Source of the DNA: Candidatus Nealsoniibacteriota bacterium
Lineage (GTDB): Bacteria; Patescibacteriota; Minisyncoccia; Minisyncoccales; PWPS01
Direction of reading: 5' to 3'
Assembly: GCA_003554445.1 (NCBI GenBank)
Contig: PWGJ01000118.1
Coordinates: 1-20,551, forward strand
Length of the DNA: 20,551 bases
Every line of letters begins with the position of its first letter. Within the stretch, counting starts at the first letter, position 1. The position numbers were made by a program, and so were the translations under genes. The notes below the pieces were generated by a model. It had not been told where the DNA came from and searched no databases. It worked only from the letters and a program-made list of their open reading frames with translations. Of the stretch, positions 13,919 through 20,419 are shown in pieces.

Positions 13919-14656
13919 TTAAAGTGCGGTTGGAAAATCCAAAAATATCGTATCAACATTAAACTTTTTTTGAATTTTTTTCTTTAAAGCTATAATTCCC
14001 AGAGTTTCGCTGGCATAATGGCCTAAAAACAAAACATTTATATTTCCATCCTTTGCAACTTCGGCAATATCCCGTTCTTCTCCGGTTATGAGTAAATCCA
14101 GATTTTTATCCAAAGCTTCATAAATATAACCTCCCCCGGCACCACTTATAGCCCCTACTTTTTTTACTTCTTCCGGTCCGAAATTTAATAATTTACAATC
14201 TTTATCTAAAATTTCTTCGATCTTTTCAACAATCTCAAATAAATTTTGATCGGTTTCACCTACCCAGCCTACATCATCGGCGATTCTCTCTTTTGGTTTT
14301 ATCGATACCTTTTTCAATATTTGAGCGTTATTTCCGACTTCCTCGTGTTTATCCAATGGTAGATGAACAGCATATAATGAAGTATCGGTTTCAAGAAGAG
14401 GTTTTATCCGTTTTTTCATCCAAGTCTTTATCGAAGGGTTTGATTTTTTCCAAAAAATTCCGTGATGAACAATTATCAAGTCGGGATCTTCCTCCAGCAT
14501 CTCTTCAAAAACCTCGCCTCCGGCAGTAACACAAAATGCAATTTTTTCTACTGTTTTAGCACCCTCTACCTGCAAACCGTTCCAACTTTTGTCTTCTACT
14601 TCATCAACTTTAAGATATTGATTTAAAAATTTTGTTAACTCTTTTAAATTTTCCAT
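13919..14656 (-). CDS. Nif3-like dinuclear metal-centre protein (YbgI/NIF3 family)
   Basis: Member of the widely conserved NIF3/YbgI family, hexameric proteins with a two-metal site whose role is unsettled. Annotation as GTP cyclohydrolase I type 2 comes from similarity only. The 245 residues have NGLQVEG (26-32) and metal ligands His64-His65 (IVHHGIFW), Asp102 (HLPLDKHEEVGNNAQ), and His213 with Glu217 (GHYASE). SGAGGG (171-176) and LLITGE (188-193) also fit. Length matches the family without the PII-like insert. No SD precedes the ATG, and I found no convincing promoter in the 77-base gap upstream. The membrane-protein gene follows in the same transcript. Confidence 0.94.
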   Translation of the reverse strand: MENLKELTKFLNQYLKVDEVEDKSWNGLQVEGAKTVEKIAFCVTAGGEVFEEMLEEDPDLIIVHHGIFWKKSNPSIKTWMKKRIKPLLETDTSLYAVHLPLDKHEEVGNNAQILKKVSIKPKERIADDVGWVGETDQNLFEIVEKIEEILDKDCKLLNFGPEEVKKVGAISGAGGGYIYEALDKNLDLLITGEERDIAEVAKDGNINVLFLGHYASETLGIIALKKKIQKKFNVDTIFLDFPTAL

Positions 14657-14733
14657 GTTTTTAAATAATCAGTTTAATTGAAAATTATTTTTAATAGATT
14701 TTATGATTTTATGCTTTTTTTAATTGTAAAATA

Positions 14734-15519
14734 TTAATCTTTTAAGTCAAAAATAGAAATCGAGTCATCAATCGCCCAGTTACCAACCTCCGTTCTCGTT
14801 AAATCAAAAAGGAGGGCGCTTGCCTTCATTTTTTTTCCTGCCTCATGAGCAATTGATCTTATATAGGTTCCACTACTGCAAGAAATTTTTAATTCCACTA
14901 CTTTAAAATTATCTTCTTCAACATTCGAAAGTAAATTGTTCCATCTTTCAATTGTTTCTTTTTGGCGGAAGTCTCCGGTAACCCTTGATATCTTTTTATT
15001 TATAATCTTTTTTAAGTTAAATTTATTAATTTCATCAATATTCTGAATCGACAAACTTTTGATTTGAACTTTTTTTTGAGGAATTGCAATTTGGTGAAGT
15101 TTTCCATCCAGTGCCCATTTAAAAAGAGGTTTTCCTTTCACCTTATACCCTGAAAACGGTGGAATTTTAAATTCAAAACATCCCTTGAATGAATTGAGGG
15201 TATCTCTTATTTTCTGATTTTTTAAATTATTGAATTGATATTTTGGAAATCCTAAAAGGTCATAGCTGTCAGTTGAAAAGCTAAATAATATCTTTGCTTT
15301 GTAGCTCTTATCATACTTAAGGTGCTCATGAAAATTATCAAGCTCTTTTCCTGCAATTATAAGAACAACACCTCTGGCCATAGGATCCAACCTACCGGCA
15401 TAAGTCATCTTTTTATCTCGTAATTCTACACACCTTGTCTTTAACCCTTTAATTAGGTCCAAAGGAGAAATTCCCAGAGGTTTATACAGATGAAATATAT
15501 CTTTATCCGCAATTTCCAT
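14734..15519 (-). CDS. truB: tRNA pseudouridine-55 synthase TruB
   Basis: Makes pseudouridine at position 55 in the T-loop of tRNA. The 261 residues begin with the TruB pattern HLYKPLGISPLDLIKGLK (10-27; family usually KPxGxTS). The catalytic Asp45 lies in YAGRLDPMARG (40-50). SYKAKILFSFSTDSYDLLG, PPFSGYKVKGKPLFKWA and SCSSGTYIRSIAHEAGKKM are further family blocks, the last being the TYIRSLA motif. An insertion of roughly 25 residues around 165-190 is Lys/Asn-rich. The C-terminal PUA-like part is short. It starts 10 bases after rlmN with no SD and is read from the rlmN promoter. No terminator is obvious downstream. Confidence 0.93.
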   Translation of the reverse strand: MEIADKDIFHLYKPLGISPLDLIKGLKTRCVELRDKKMTYAGRLDPMARGVVLIIAGKELDNFHEHLKYDKSYKAKILFSFSTDSYDLLGFPKYQFNNLKNQKIRDTLNSFKGCFEFKIPPFSGYKVKGKPLFKWALDGKLHQIAIPQKKVQIKSLSIQNIDEINKFNLKKIINKKISRVTGDFRQKETIERWNNLLSNVEEDNFKVVELKISCSSGTYIRSIAHEAGKKMKASALLFDLTRTEVGNWAIDDSISIFDLKD

Positions 15520-15529
15520 TATGTTTTAA

Positions 15530-16522
15530 TTATTCATTTACAAGTTGTCCGCAAGCACCTTTTATGTCTTGACCGTAACTTTTCCGTATACCTGCATTTA
15601 AATCCCGTTTAAGAAGTTCATCTTTGAATTTTATTATATTTTTCATTGAGGCACCTTCAAGCTTTCCTTCCGTAGGATTATAAGGAATCAAGTTAATAAA
15701 ATGTAAACGATTCTTTAAAAGAGTTGTTAAATTATTAATATCCTTCTGTGTGTCATTAAAGCCTTTAAAAGGAATGTATTCAAACATTATTTTTCGGTTT
15801 GTTTTCTCTATATAATAATCTACAGCATCAAAAATATTTTCCAAAGAATATTTCCGGTTTATCGGCATTATGGTGGAACGCTTTTCGTTGTCGGCTGCAT
15901 GAAGAGATATAGCTAAATTTATTTGCATTGGCTCATGAGATATCTTTTTTATTCCCGAAGGAATTCCGGCAGTGGATATCGACAGATTGCGAGCCGCAAT
16001 ATTGAAACTATTTTTATCGTTAAGTATCTTAATCGCCTCCATAACATTATCATAATTTAAAAACGGCTCTCCCATTCCCATAAAAACCACATTATCTACT
16101 CTTTCATCGGGTTTTAGCCTTCTTAAAAAATAATATACTTGATTTATTATCTCTCCGGTCTTTAAATTTCTTTTAAAACCCATCTTCCCGGTTGCACAAA
16201 ACTCACAACCCAAACTGCATCCTATTTGTGTGGAGACACAAACCGTATTTCTCTCTTCATCGATTTTCATCAAAACCGTTTCTATCCGACAACCGTCTTT
16301 CAGTTGAATCGAAGCTTTTGACGTCTTCCCGTCTTCGGATTCAAAAAGATCCGCTTCTATACTAAGAGGGATTTCTTGTTTTAGTTTTTTCCTTAGATTT
16401 TTGGGTAAGCTTGTTGCTTGATCCCAATCTTTTATTCCTCTACTGAACAAAGATTTTTTAACCTGCTGTTTTCTGTAATCGGGACAATCTTCGATTTGAT
16501 TTTTAATTTTTTCTAAATTCAT
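15530..16522 (-). CDS. rlmN: Dual-specificity 23S rRNA/tRNA adenine C2-methyltransferase RlmN
   Basis: Radical-SAM enzyme that methylates C2 of A2503 in 23S rRNA and A37 in some tRNAs. The 330 residues contain CSLGCEFC (Cys102, Cys106, Cys109) for the 4Fe-4S cluster after VCVSTQIG, VVFMGMGEPFLNYDNV in the SAM-binding region, LAISLHAA, and the C-terminal methyl-transfer Cys324 in GACGQL. The N-terminal accessory domain is complete (KQQVKKSLFSRGIKDW). TGTTAAAAT, an extended -10, lies 6 bases before the ATG with no SD, so the mRNA is probably leaderless. truB follows by 10 bases. Confidence 0.96.
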   Translation of the reverse strand: MNLEKIKNQIEDCPDYRKQQVKKSLFSRGIKDWDQATSLPKNLRKKLKQEIPLSIEADLFESEDGKTSKASIQLKDGCRIETVLMKIDEERNTVCVSTQIGCSLGCEFCATGKMGFKRNLKTGEIINQVYYFLRRLKPDERVDNVVFMGMGEPFLNYDNVMEAIKILNDKNSFNIAARNLSISTAGIPSGIKKISHEPMQINLAISLHAADNEKRSTIMPINRKYSLENIFDAVDYYIEKTNRKIMFEYIPFKGFNDTQKDINNLTTLLKNRLHFINLIPYNPTEGKLEGASMKNIIKFKDELLKRDLNAGIRKSYGQDIKGACGQLVNE

Positions 16523-16528
16523 ATTTTA

Positions 16529-16537
16529 ATTTTAACA
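16529..16537 (-). promoter_or_regulatory. Extended -10 of a leaderless promoter (rlmN)
   Basis: TGTTAAAAT on the minus strand (TGn plus TAAAAT, 5 of 6) ends 6 bases before the rlmN ATG. The T-run of the preceding terminator lies where a -35 box would be, so recognition would rest on the extended -10. Confidence 0.55.
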
Positions 16538-16549
16538 TTATTTATTCAG

Positions 16550-16580
16550 AAAAAAAGCGCCACTATATTAACTGTGGCGC
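16550..16580 (-). terminator. Rho-independent terminator of the 189-residue gene
   Basis: GCGCCAC (16557-16563) pairs perfectly with GTGGCGC (16574-16580) around a 10-base loop. On the minus strand a T-run follows directly (16556-16550). The stem contains the last codons and stop of the gene. Confidence 0.88.
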
Positions 16581-17137
16581 ACTTTAGGTTCGGAAAAAAG
16601 AAATCTTGTTATTTTTCCGATTGGAAAATTTAGTCTGTGATAGTAGCAGCTGGCTGCACTAACAAACTTTGCATCAAAATCTCTCTTTTCAAAAGGAAGC
16701 ATTTGGTCCCATAAGGTACCATTTAAAAATGAGATTATTGATAAGATTCTGTTCAACTGCTTGTCTGCTATCTTCAGATCCGAGCTATAAAGCCTTATTC
16801 TGCTCTGCTTGGTTGCTCTATGTCTTATCTCGTTAAAAGTTATGCTAAGCAACTTCTCTTTTCTTGTAGCAACTTTTGGAGGACAACAAATTCCCGTAAT
16901 GGGAAATTCAACTCTGGATACTTCTGTTGATAAATCGCTTAAAAATATGTTATAGCTTCCCGTACGGGAATCAAATTTTAAAACTCTCCTGCTCTGGTCG
17001 TTGATAAATTTTATATTACATCTTGTTCTGTAAGATACCCGATGGACAAGACTGAGTTCATCAGCAAGGTCTCTTGCAGCTGCGGCATCCGGTCTCGACA
17101 CTCCAATTTCAACCATTTTGTTAATGAACTCTTCCAT
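16568..17137 (-). CDS. Unknown 189-residue basic protein
   Basis: I do not recognise this protein. It has no signal peptide and no membrane helix. It is Arg-rich and has four Cys: Cys40, the pair Cys84-Cys85 in GICCPP, and Cys164. The stretch FNEIRHRATKQSRIR (101-115) is strongly basic and could contact nucleic acid, but no known motif is clear. The N-terminal 30 residues (SRPDAAAARDLADELSLVHR) look helical. The gene is a self-contained unit with -35 TTTACA, 17-base spacer, -10 TATAAA, SD GGGAGGGA 6 bases before the ATG, and a strong terminator at the stop. Its Cys/Arg use differs from the Lys/Glu-rich neighbours. Confidence 0.7.
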   Translation of the reverse strand: MEEFINKMVEIGVSRPDAAAARDLADELSLVHRVSYRTRCNIKFINDQSRRVLKFDSRTGSYNIFLSDLSTEVSRVEFPITGICCPPKVATRKEKLLSITFNEIRHRATKQSRIRLYSSDLKIADKQLNRILSIISFLNGTLWDQMLPFEKRDFDAKFVSAASCYYHRLNFPIGKITRFLFSEPKVRHS

Positions 17138-17166
17138 TTTTTATCCCTCCCCTCTCTTATTTATTG

Positions 17167-17195
17167 TTTATATAATAATTTTAGCTATTTGTAAA
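17167..17195 (-). promoter_or_regulatory. Promoter of the unknown 189-residue gene
   Basis: -35 TTTACA (17195-17190; 5 of 6), 17-base spacer and -10 TATAAA (17172-17167; 5 of 6) on the minus strand, about 30 bases before the ATG. The SD GGGAGGGA lies between. Confidence 0.7.
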
Positions 17196-17212
17196 GTACT
17201 AAAACTAAAATT

Positions 17213-18064
17213 CTAAGAAATACTCTTGATAAATAGATCGATAATCTTGGCGTCAGAGAGAACTCCTTCTTTAAAATCATTTCTTTTCCTGAATTCAATA
17301 ATTGATCTTTTAATTTGATCCTTACCGGCAAGAGATCCATGATAACTTTTCAGCTCATCATATATTTTTAGCGACGAATTAATCTTTTTTTCTATATCGC
17401 CTTTTGGAATACTCAAATCAAAAAGATTGCTGACTGTTGAGTTGTATAGTGGCATCTCACTATCAATTGTGTGTATGAGCTTGCTTGCAAAAGCTAGTTG
17501 AACTGATTTTTTACCATTTTTGTCCTTAATTTTTGAAAGGCTTTTCAATATTTTTTTTAAATCGGTAACACCGCTATCCATAAATTCAAAATATTTTTCA
17601 TAAAACTCATCAGTAAAACCAAAAACATACATATTGTAAAACTTTTTGTATCTTTTTTGAAATTTTTCGCTTTTGACATTTCCTTTCTCATACTCCACCT
17701 TAAGGTAAAAATAATCATCCAAATTTGATTTTTTGTCAATTTTTTTAAAAATACTTTTCCTTTTTTTGTAAATCTTGTCTGCCAGCTTTTCTACCTTTTT
17801 AACCTCTTTCAGTTCTCCGGACTCGCCTCTTTTATTAATTGAAAAAAATAGATAAACGATTAGTATTGAAACTGAAAAGAAAACCAAGTCGGTTGGCAAA
17901 ATTTCAACTTCCAAATTAAGCAAAGAGAGACCCAGCGCTACGATTACGAAAAAAGTCATCAACGTCACAAACTCTATGGATGCCTTTTTAAAAATATGGC
18001 GAAGAAATAGAAAAATTAAAAATACTGTTGATGCGATTATTAGAAAGGAGCTTATTGTGGTCAT
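17213..18064 (-). CDS. Membrane-anchored protein of unknown function
   Basis: A 283-residue protein with three N-terminal membrane segments (about 3-22, 31-50 and 58-76) and a Lys-rich cytoplasmic region of about 205 residues. This begins with a likely coiled coil (85-113). Near 189-214 it has AFASKLIHTIDSEMPLYNST, then VSNLF. From memory this resembles a FASKxxHxxxxxxxPxYDS pattern in unnamed bacterial proteins; the family is not established. No SD precedes the ATG. Upstream lies a terminator-like hairpin (18088-18103), so how the gene is transcribed is unclear. Confidence 0.65.
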   Translation of the reverse strand: MTTISSFLIIASTVFLIFLFLRHIFKKASIEFVTLMTFFVIVALGLSLLNLEVEILPTDLVFFSVSILIVYLFFSINKRGESGELKEVKKVEKLADKIYKKRKSIFKKIDKKSNLDDYFYLKVEYEKGNVKSEKFQKRYKKFYNMYVFGFTDEFYEKYFEFMDSGVTDLKKILKSLSKIKDKNGKKSVQLAFASKLIHTIDSEMPLYNSTVSNLFDLSIPKGDIEKKINSSLKIYDELKSYHGSLAGKDQIKRSIIEFRKRNDFKEGVLSDAKIIDLFIKSIS

Positions 18065-18080
18065 AGTTTTAAAATTAATT

Positions 18081-18103
18081 AAAAAAACGGGGTTCCCTCC
18101 CCG
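18081..18103 (-). terminator. Rho-independent terminator upstream of the 283-residue gene
   Basis: CGGGG (18088-18092) pairs with CCCCG (18099-18103) over a 6-base loop. On the minus strand seven T follow (18087-18081). It ends a short transcription unit that starts near 18135. Confidence 0.75.
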
Positions 18104-18120
18104 AAAAGAACTTATTTAAG

Positions 18121-18150
18121 CCTCCTCCTTATTTTTTATATATTATATCA
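18121..18150 (-). promoter_or_regulatory. Extended -10 promoter and SD without a start codon
   Basis: TGATATAAT (18150-18142) is a perfect extended -10. A start near 18135 is followed by TAAGGAGG inside AAGGAGGAGG (18130-18121), a perfect anti-SD complement. No ATG, GTG or TTG occurs between this SD and the terminator at 18103, so nothing conventional is translated from the roughly 55-base RNA. Confidence 0.6.
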
Positions 18151-18181
18151 CAAAAAAATATATATAAAAACATCTTAATAT

Positions 18182-19120
18182 TCAATATCTCTCCATGCAT
18201 TCGTTTGCTTCATTTACCTGACTGTTGTAATCTTCAACCATTTGATCCAGTTTTCTTTTTAGGCGGTTGTAGTAAAGGATATATCCATTTCTTTCATTAA
18301 GTTTATCATTGTATTCCCAGCCGGAGAGATCTTCCATCTCCTCCTCTATCTCCTCTATTTTTTCTTTTATTTCCGGTAATTCTTCTTCCGCTTCCTCAAT
18401 CTTTTGTAAAAGATTCGAGTCAGGCTCCGGACAAGCTGTTGAAGGGGCGGCGAAAACTTGAACTGCAACCCATAACTCATCTCCAAAATAGGCTCCTTTT
18501 TCAAATCCAACTCCGATTTCTTCATAACCATCTCGTAAAATATTATCTCTATGATCCGGACTATTCATCCAACCATCAACCAGATCACGACTGTCTTCAA
18601 AATGACCTTTGGCTAAATTTTCACCAATTATAATAAAAGAATAATCGATGTCTTCAGCTAAATCACTAACATCCTCTCCATCAGGAGCAACATGTTCAAA
18701 ATATTGCCTGTCAAGGATATCCTCGGCCTTATTTTGAGCTACTAAATTTAAAGAATAATTTTCCTCCAATTTATTTAAATTAACACCCTCTCTTTCTTTA
18801 TTGGTTAATTTTATAATCTCTTCTCGATCAAGTGGCGCTTCTTTGGCGTCGGATCCATTTTTTTGATTGTATATTGGAAATTTATCCGACAAATCTTTTT
18901 CTTTTTCATCAAAATATTCCAACTCAAAGTTATCAATCTCTCCCAATTCGGGAGCTGACAGCTCAATTTCACTGAATTGAGTGTTGTAGAAATTAAAAGG
19001 AGCTTCTTGAAAAAATATATCCCCACCAAAAACTAAAACAGCCAAAATAAAAAATAAAGCAGCCGCACTGAAGATAATAATTAACTTTCCTATAAATTTA
19101 AAGATATTATTGAATTTCAT
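18182..19120 (-). CDS. Membrane-anchored CAP-domain (SCP/PR-1-like) protein
   Basis: Extracellular CAP-superfamily protein held by an N-terminal membrane helix (about 9-32). The 312 residues then have an acidic spacer (40-100) and the CAP domain (about 103-225): LTNKEREGVNLNKL, His143 in YFEHVAPDGE, Glu167 in GENLAKG, and His190 in WMNSPDHRDNIL, followed by GVGF and WVAVQVFA. The cavity His/Glu residues are present. The last 85 residues form a Glu-rich coiled coil bounded by two Cys, 230 and 308, which could form a disulfide outside the cell. The role of bacterial CAP proteins is poorly known. TATAAT (19133-19128) lies 7 bases before the ATG and there is no SD, so the mRNA is probably leaderless. 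Confidence 0.88.
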   Translation of the reverse strand: MKFNNIFKFIGKLIIIFSAAALFFILAVLVFGGDIFFQEAPFNFYNTQFSEIELSAPELGEIDNFELEYFDEKEKDLSDKFPIYNQKNGSDAKEAPLDREEIIKLTNKEREGVNLNKLEENYSLNLVAQNKAEDILDRQYFEHVAPDGEDVSDLAEDIDYSFIIIGENLAKGHFEDSRDLVDGWMNSPDHRDNILRDGYEEIGVGFEKGAYFGDELWVAVQVFAAPSTACPEPDSNLLQKIEEAEEELPEIKEKIEEIEEEMEDLSGWEYNDKLNERNGYILYYNRLKRKLDQMVEDYNSQVNEANECMERY

Positions 19121-19127
19121 ATTGTTT

Positions 19128-19133
19128 ATTATA
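19128..19133 (-). promoter_or_regulatory. -10 box of a leaderless promoter (CAP gene)
   Basis: Perfect TATAAT on the minus strand, preceded directly by TG, with 7 bases to ATG 19120. No SD is present and the -35 position is only a T-run from the terminator upstream. Confidence 0.6.
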
Positions 19134-19149
19134 CAGGATAATTAAATTA

Positions 19150-19178
19150 AAAAAAATCCCCGAAACGTTTTCGGGGAT
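19150..19178 (-). terminator. Rho-independent terminator of the L,D-transpeptidase unit
   Basis: ATCCCCGAA (19156-19164) pairs perfectly with TTCGGGGAT (19170-19178) around a 5-base loop. On the minus strand a T-run follows (about 19157-19150). It begins at the last base of the 181-residue gene's stop. Confidence 0.9.
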
Positions 19179-19723
19179 TATTTATTTTTATACCTCTCGA
19201 TATTTCTACTTATATACTTAACCATTTTTTTTCCTATCTTTTTACATTGATCCACAATAGCTTGTTCCATATCTCTTATTACTTCTTTTTCTATTCTCTC
19301 AAAAAATTCAGCGGGCAAAGATAAAAGAAAACAATCATTTTTCATCAAATGTAAATCTGTTAAATCATAGAAAATATCATCATATTTTTTAGTTGTAACG
19401 AACAGTTCTTTCCGAAAAAGAGAAATGTTAATCAATAACTCTTTCAATTCCGGATGCAGTTCATTTTCAGATTGTTCAATAATTTCCGGAAATTCTCTTT
19501 TTAATATCTCCTCCCAACTTCGTTTGGTTCCACAATAGTCCGTCTCCTTTTTTACTGATAGATAATCGCAGGCTCCCAAAATAATTTCGGACAACAAAAG
19601 CTCCTTAATTGCCGGGATTTGCTTTTGCTCTTTAGCGGCAAAATATATTATCGTTTCAATTATATCTTTATGAAGCTCTCTTTTCTCTTTTCTTCTTTCA
19701 AGAACATTTCCATTTCTTTTCAT
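19178..19723 (-). CDS. Unknown helical protein
   Basis: I do not recognise this protein. From ATG 19723 it has 181 residues with no signal peptide or membrane helix. It is charged and mostly helical by composition: a basic N-terminus, then HKDIIETIIYFAAKEQK and IKELLLSEIILGACDYL. A middle segment has YCGTKRSWEEIL, and the C-terminus is Lys-rich. The ATG is preferred to GTG 19732, because GGGGGTGA, a near-perfect SD, lies 5 bases before ATG but overlaps the GTG. It follows the L,D-transpeptidase stop by 15 bases and shares its transcript, which ends at the terminator here. A role in envelope work is possible by context only. Confidence 0.65.
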   Translation of the reverse strand: MKRNGNVLERRKEKRELHKDIIETIIYFAAKEQKQIPAIKELLLSEIILGACDYLSVKKETDYCGTKRSWEEILKREFPEIIEQSENELHPELKELLINISLFRKELFVTTKKYDDIFYDLTDLHLMKNDCFLLSLPAEFFERIEKEVIRDMEQAIVDQCKKIGKKMVKYISRNIERYKNK

Positions 19724-19738
19724 CAATTTCACCCCCTT

Positions 19739-20365
19739 TTAATAGATAACAACCTTGGTTCCTACCTGGGTTATCCGATGTAAAAAGCTCATGTGTCTGG
19801 GATGAATTCTAACACACCCTAAACTATCCGGGTGGCTGGGAATTAATCTTGATCCATGAATATAGAATGGACCATAAAACTTCAGAGGTTTGTACATTTC
19901 TCCCTGAGGTTGTCCGTCACGACCTATTGCCGTAACCCACCCTTTCGTAACTTTTTCATATATTCTGAAAGTTCCGGTCGGTGTTTTTCCAGCTTTTCCG
20001 GTAGAAACATGCAGTATCTTTTGGATTTCACCGTCATCTACCACATACAAAAGCTGTCTGTCAATATCCACCTCAATATGAACCTCTTCAAAACTTTTCT
20101 TAGCATCCGGCTTTCTTATGTTTCGCAAAGCAATTTTGGTTTCTTCGTCCAGTCTGCCATCTCTGTTTGGTAATCCATGAGATTTTTGGAAAGCTATAAG
20201 AATATCTCTTGTCTTTTCTCCTTTTATTCCGTCTATTGGTCCCGGACGATAGCCGCTTCTCTCCAAGACCTCTTGAACATGCCTGACATCAATGTTTTGA
20301 GCATAAGACAAACTTCCGCACAAGAAAAAAATTATTATCAGTAAAAAAAGAACATTTCTTTTCAA
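19739..20365 (-). CDS. Exported L,D-transpeptidase (YkuD) with peptidoglycan-binding domain
   Basis: Cell-wall enzyme that forms 3-3 cross-links or attaches groups to peptidoglycan outside the membrane. The 208 residues have a signal peptide (1-22: MKRN, hydrophobic core, SYAQ). Next comes a peptidoglycan-binding type 1 domain (about 27-80: VQEVLERSGYRPGPIDG, TRDILIAFQKSHGL), then the YkuD domain (about 95-208). Its active site is complete: His170-Gly-Ser (IHGS) and Cys184 in SLGCVRI. The start is TTG 20365-20363, because SD GGGAGGGA precedes it by 6 bases and no in-frame ATG is near. It has its own promoter, and the unknown 181-residue gene follows. Confidence 0.94.
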   Translation of the reverse strand: MKRNVLFLLIIIFFLCGSLSYAQNIDVRHVQEVLERSGYRPGPIDGIKGEKTRDILIAFQKSHGLPNRDGRLDEETKIALRNIRKPDAKKSFEEVHIEVDIDRQLLYVVDDGEIQKILHVSTGKAGKTPTGTFRIYEKVTKGWVTAIGRDGQPQGEMYKPLKFYGPFYIHGSRLIPSHPDSLGCVRIHPRHMSFLHRITQVGTKVVIY

Positions 20366-20370
20366 TTTTA

Positions 20371-20419
20371 TTCCCTCCCTGTTGTTTTTCTACTATACAA
20401 TAAATTAAATATAAATCAA
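20371..20419 (-). promoter_or_regulatory. Promoter and SD of the L,D-transpeptidase gene
   Basis: -35 TTGATT (20419-20414), 16-base spacer, -10 TATAGT (20397-20392) and SD AGGGAGGGAA (20380-20371) on the minus strand. The -35 overlaps the stop of the gene before it. The -35 and spacer equal those of the SLT-like gene. Confidence 0.62.

Noticed and set aside
14657..14733. Promoter for the Nif3-like gene (TTTACA at 14730-14725)
   Set aside because: No acceptable -10 hexamer occurs at 16-18 base spacing, so I did not call it.
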